Positions 7,410-7,603 of a stretch of 7,603 nucleotides of DNA are shown here, piece after piece. This DNA comes from JBDNFP01 sp041689775 (GTDB taxonomy: Bacteria; Bacteroidota; Bacteroidia; Cytophagales; Spirosomataceae). Below the pieces are notes generated by a model, which saw only the letters and a list, made by a program, of their open reading frames with translations, was not told the origin of the DNA and did not search any database. How positions within the stretch are numbered: the first letter of the stretch is position 1; every line of letters begins with the position of its first letter. Location of the stretch: positions 1 through 7,603 of the forward strand of contig JBDNFP010000243.1 of NCBI GenBank assembly GCA_041689775.1. The letters are read 5' to 3'. The position numbers and the translations under genes are program-made.

Positions 7410-7444
7410 ACTAAAAAGCCCGGTCAAACCGGGCTTTTTAGTTT
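7408..7444 (+). terminator. Strong symmetric intrinsic terminator
   Basis: A perfect 16-base-pair stem (7408-7423 with 7429-7444) has a 5-base loop, a GCCCGG/CCGGGC core, an A-run on the left and a T-run on the right. The stem begins inside the TAA stop of the dehydrogenase-like gene. Because of the A- and T-runs it can act on both strands, so it would also end any transcript entering from the right edge. Confidence 0.85.
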
Positions 7445-7446
7445 TC

Positions 7447-7603
7447 TCATAGGGCCCAACTTCTCACCTTGCTCCAATACCGAATGCAATTCCTGCCTAC
7501 TGCGGAAAACCGGTACTGGGCATTTAATCTATGGTAAACATTAATGGCTTCATTAACAGGAGGTCCTCCAAGGGGTAGATTTGGTTCACGAGCCCCTGTT
7601 TCA
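7447..7603 (-). pseudogene. Possible decayed coding remnant, minus strand, runs off right edge
   Basis: Minus-strand frame A is open from the right edge to TGA at 7449-7447 and reads EPNLPLGGPPVNEAINVYHR and onward. Another minus frame gives a natural-looking stretch VFRSRQELHSVLEQGEKLGP from about 7510 down to 7451, then runs into the terminator. The best protein sense comes from switching frame near 7515-7521, which suggests an indel in a gene whose body lies beyond the right edge. Its end directly abuts the bidirectional terminator, the usual place for a convergent gene. The product is not recognised. At this length, chance open reading remains possible. Confidence 0.3.

Noticed and set aside
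6852..7427. Minus-strand reading frames opposite the dehydrogenase-like gene (6852-7172, 7182-7427)
   Set aside because: They are antisense to conserved propeller motifs, and the second starts from a TTG inside the terminator hairpin.
1..7603. CRISPR array or tandem repeats
   Set aside because: No regularly spaced direct repeats were found by eye anywhere in the window.

Overview
The window looks like a stretch of a Bacteroidota chromosome, probably Cytophagales of the Spirosoma/Larkinella kind. The reasons are a moderate GC content, no Shine-Dalgarno sequences before the starts, typical Bacteroidota signal peptides and an ISL3-like transposase start. The genus is inferred from protein style, not from any search.

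Layout. (1) Positions 1-141 are the 5' end of an ISL3-like insertion sequence, with its transposase on the minus strand running off the left edge. (2) Positions 142-1504 (+) hold the decayed 3' part of a gene for a large multi-pass membrane protein. It carries internal stops, frame changes and an AT-rich insert, and the IS appears to have cut it. (3) Positions 5412-1636 (-) form an apparent two-gene operon. The first gene is an intact 744-residue transporter of the cation-chloride cotransporter (SLC12-like) branch of the APC superfamily. 33 bases downstream is an M20-family metallopeptidase gene interrupted by one in-frame TGA. (4) Positions 5413-5677 are an upstream region with a 31-base near-perfect palindrome just downstream of a candidate Bacteroidota promoter for the transporter. 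(5) Positions 5678-6060 (+) are a broken gene for a small exported protein of unknown function, with two stops and one frame change. (6) Positions 6135-7409 (+) encode an intact exported beta-propeller protein of the PQQ-dependent glucose/sorbosone dehydrogenase family, closed by a strong symmetric terminator. (7) From 7447 to the right edge there is a weak minus-strand coding remnant that also appears frameshifted.

The main theme is gene decay. Two genes are intact (transporter and dehydrogenase-like protein), and three or four neighbours are broken by stops of all three types (TAA, TAG, TGA) and by small indels. The mix of stops argues against codon reassignment. Either this is a degrading accessory region, with IS activity at the left edge, or part of the damage is sequencing error; read-level data would separate the two. 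I found no CRISPR array, defence system, tRNA, rRNA or recognisable riboswitch. The most interesting items are the complete CCC-type transporter with apparent Na+ and K+ site residues, the M20 enzyme with Gln in place of the usual first zinc-ligand His, and the operator-like palindrome.
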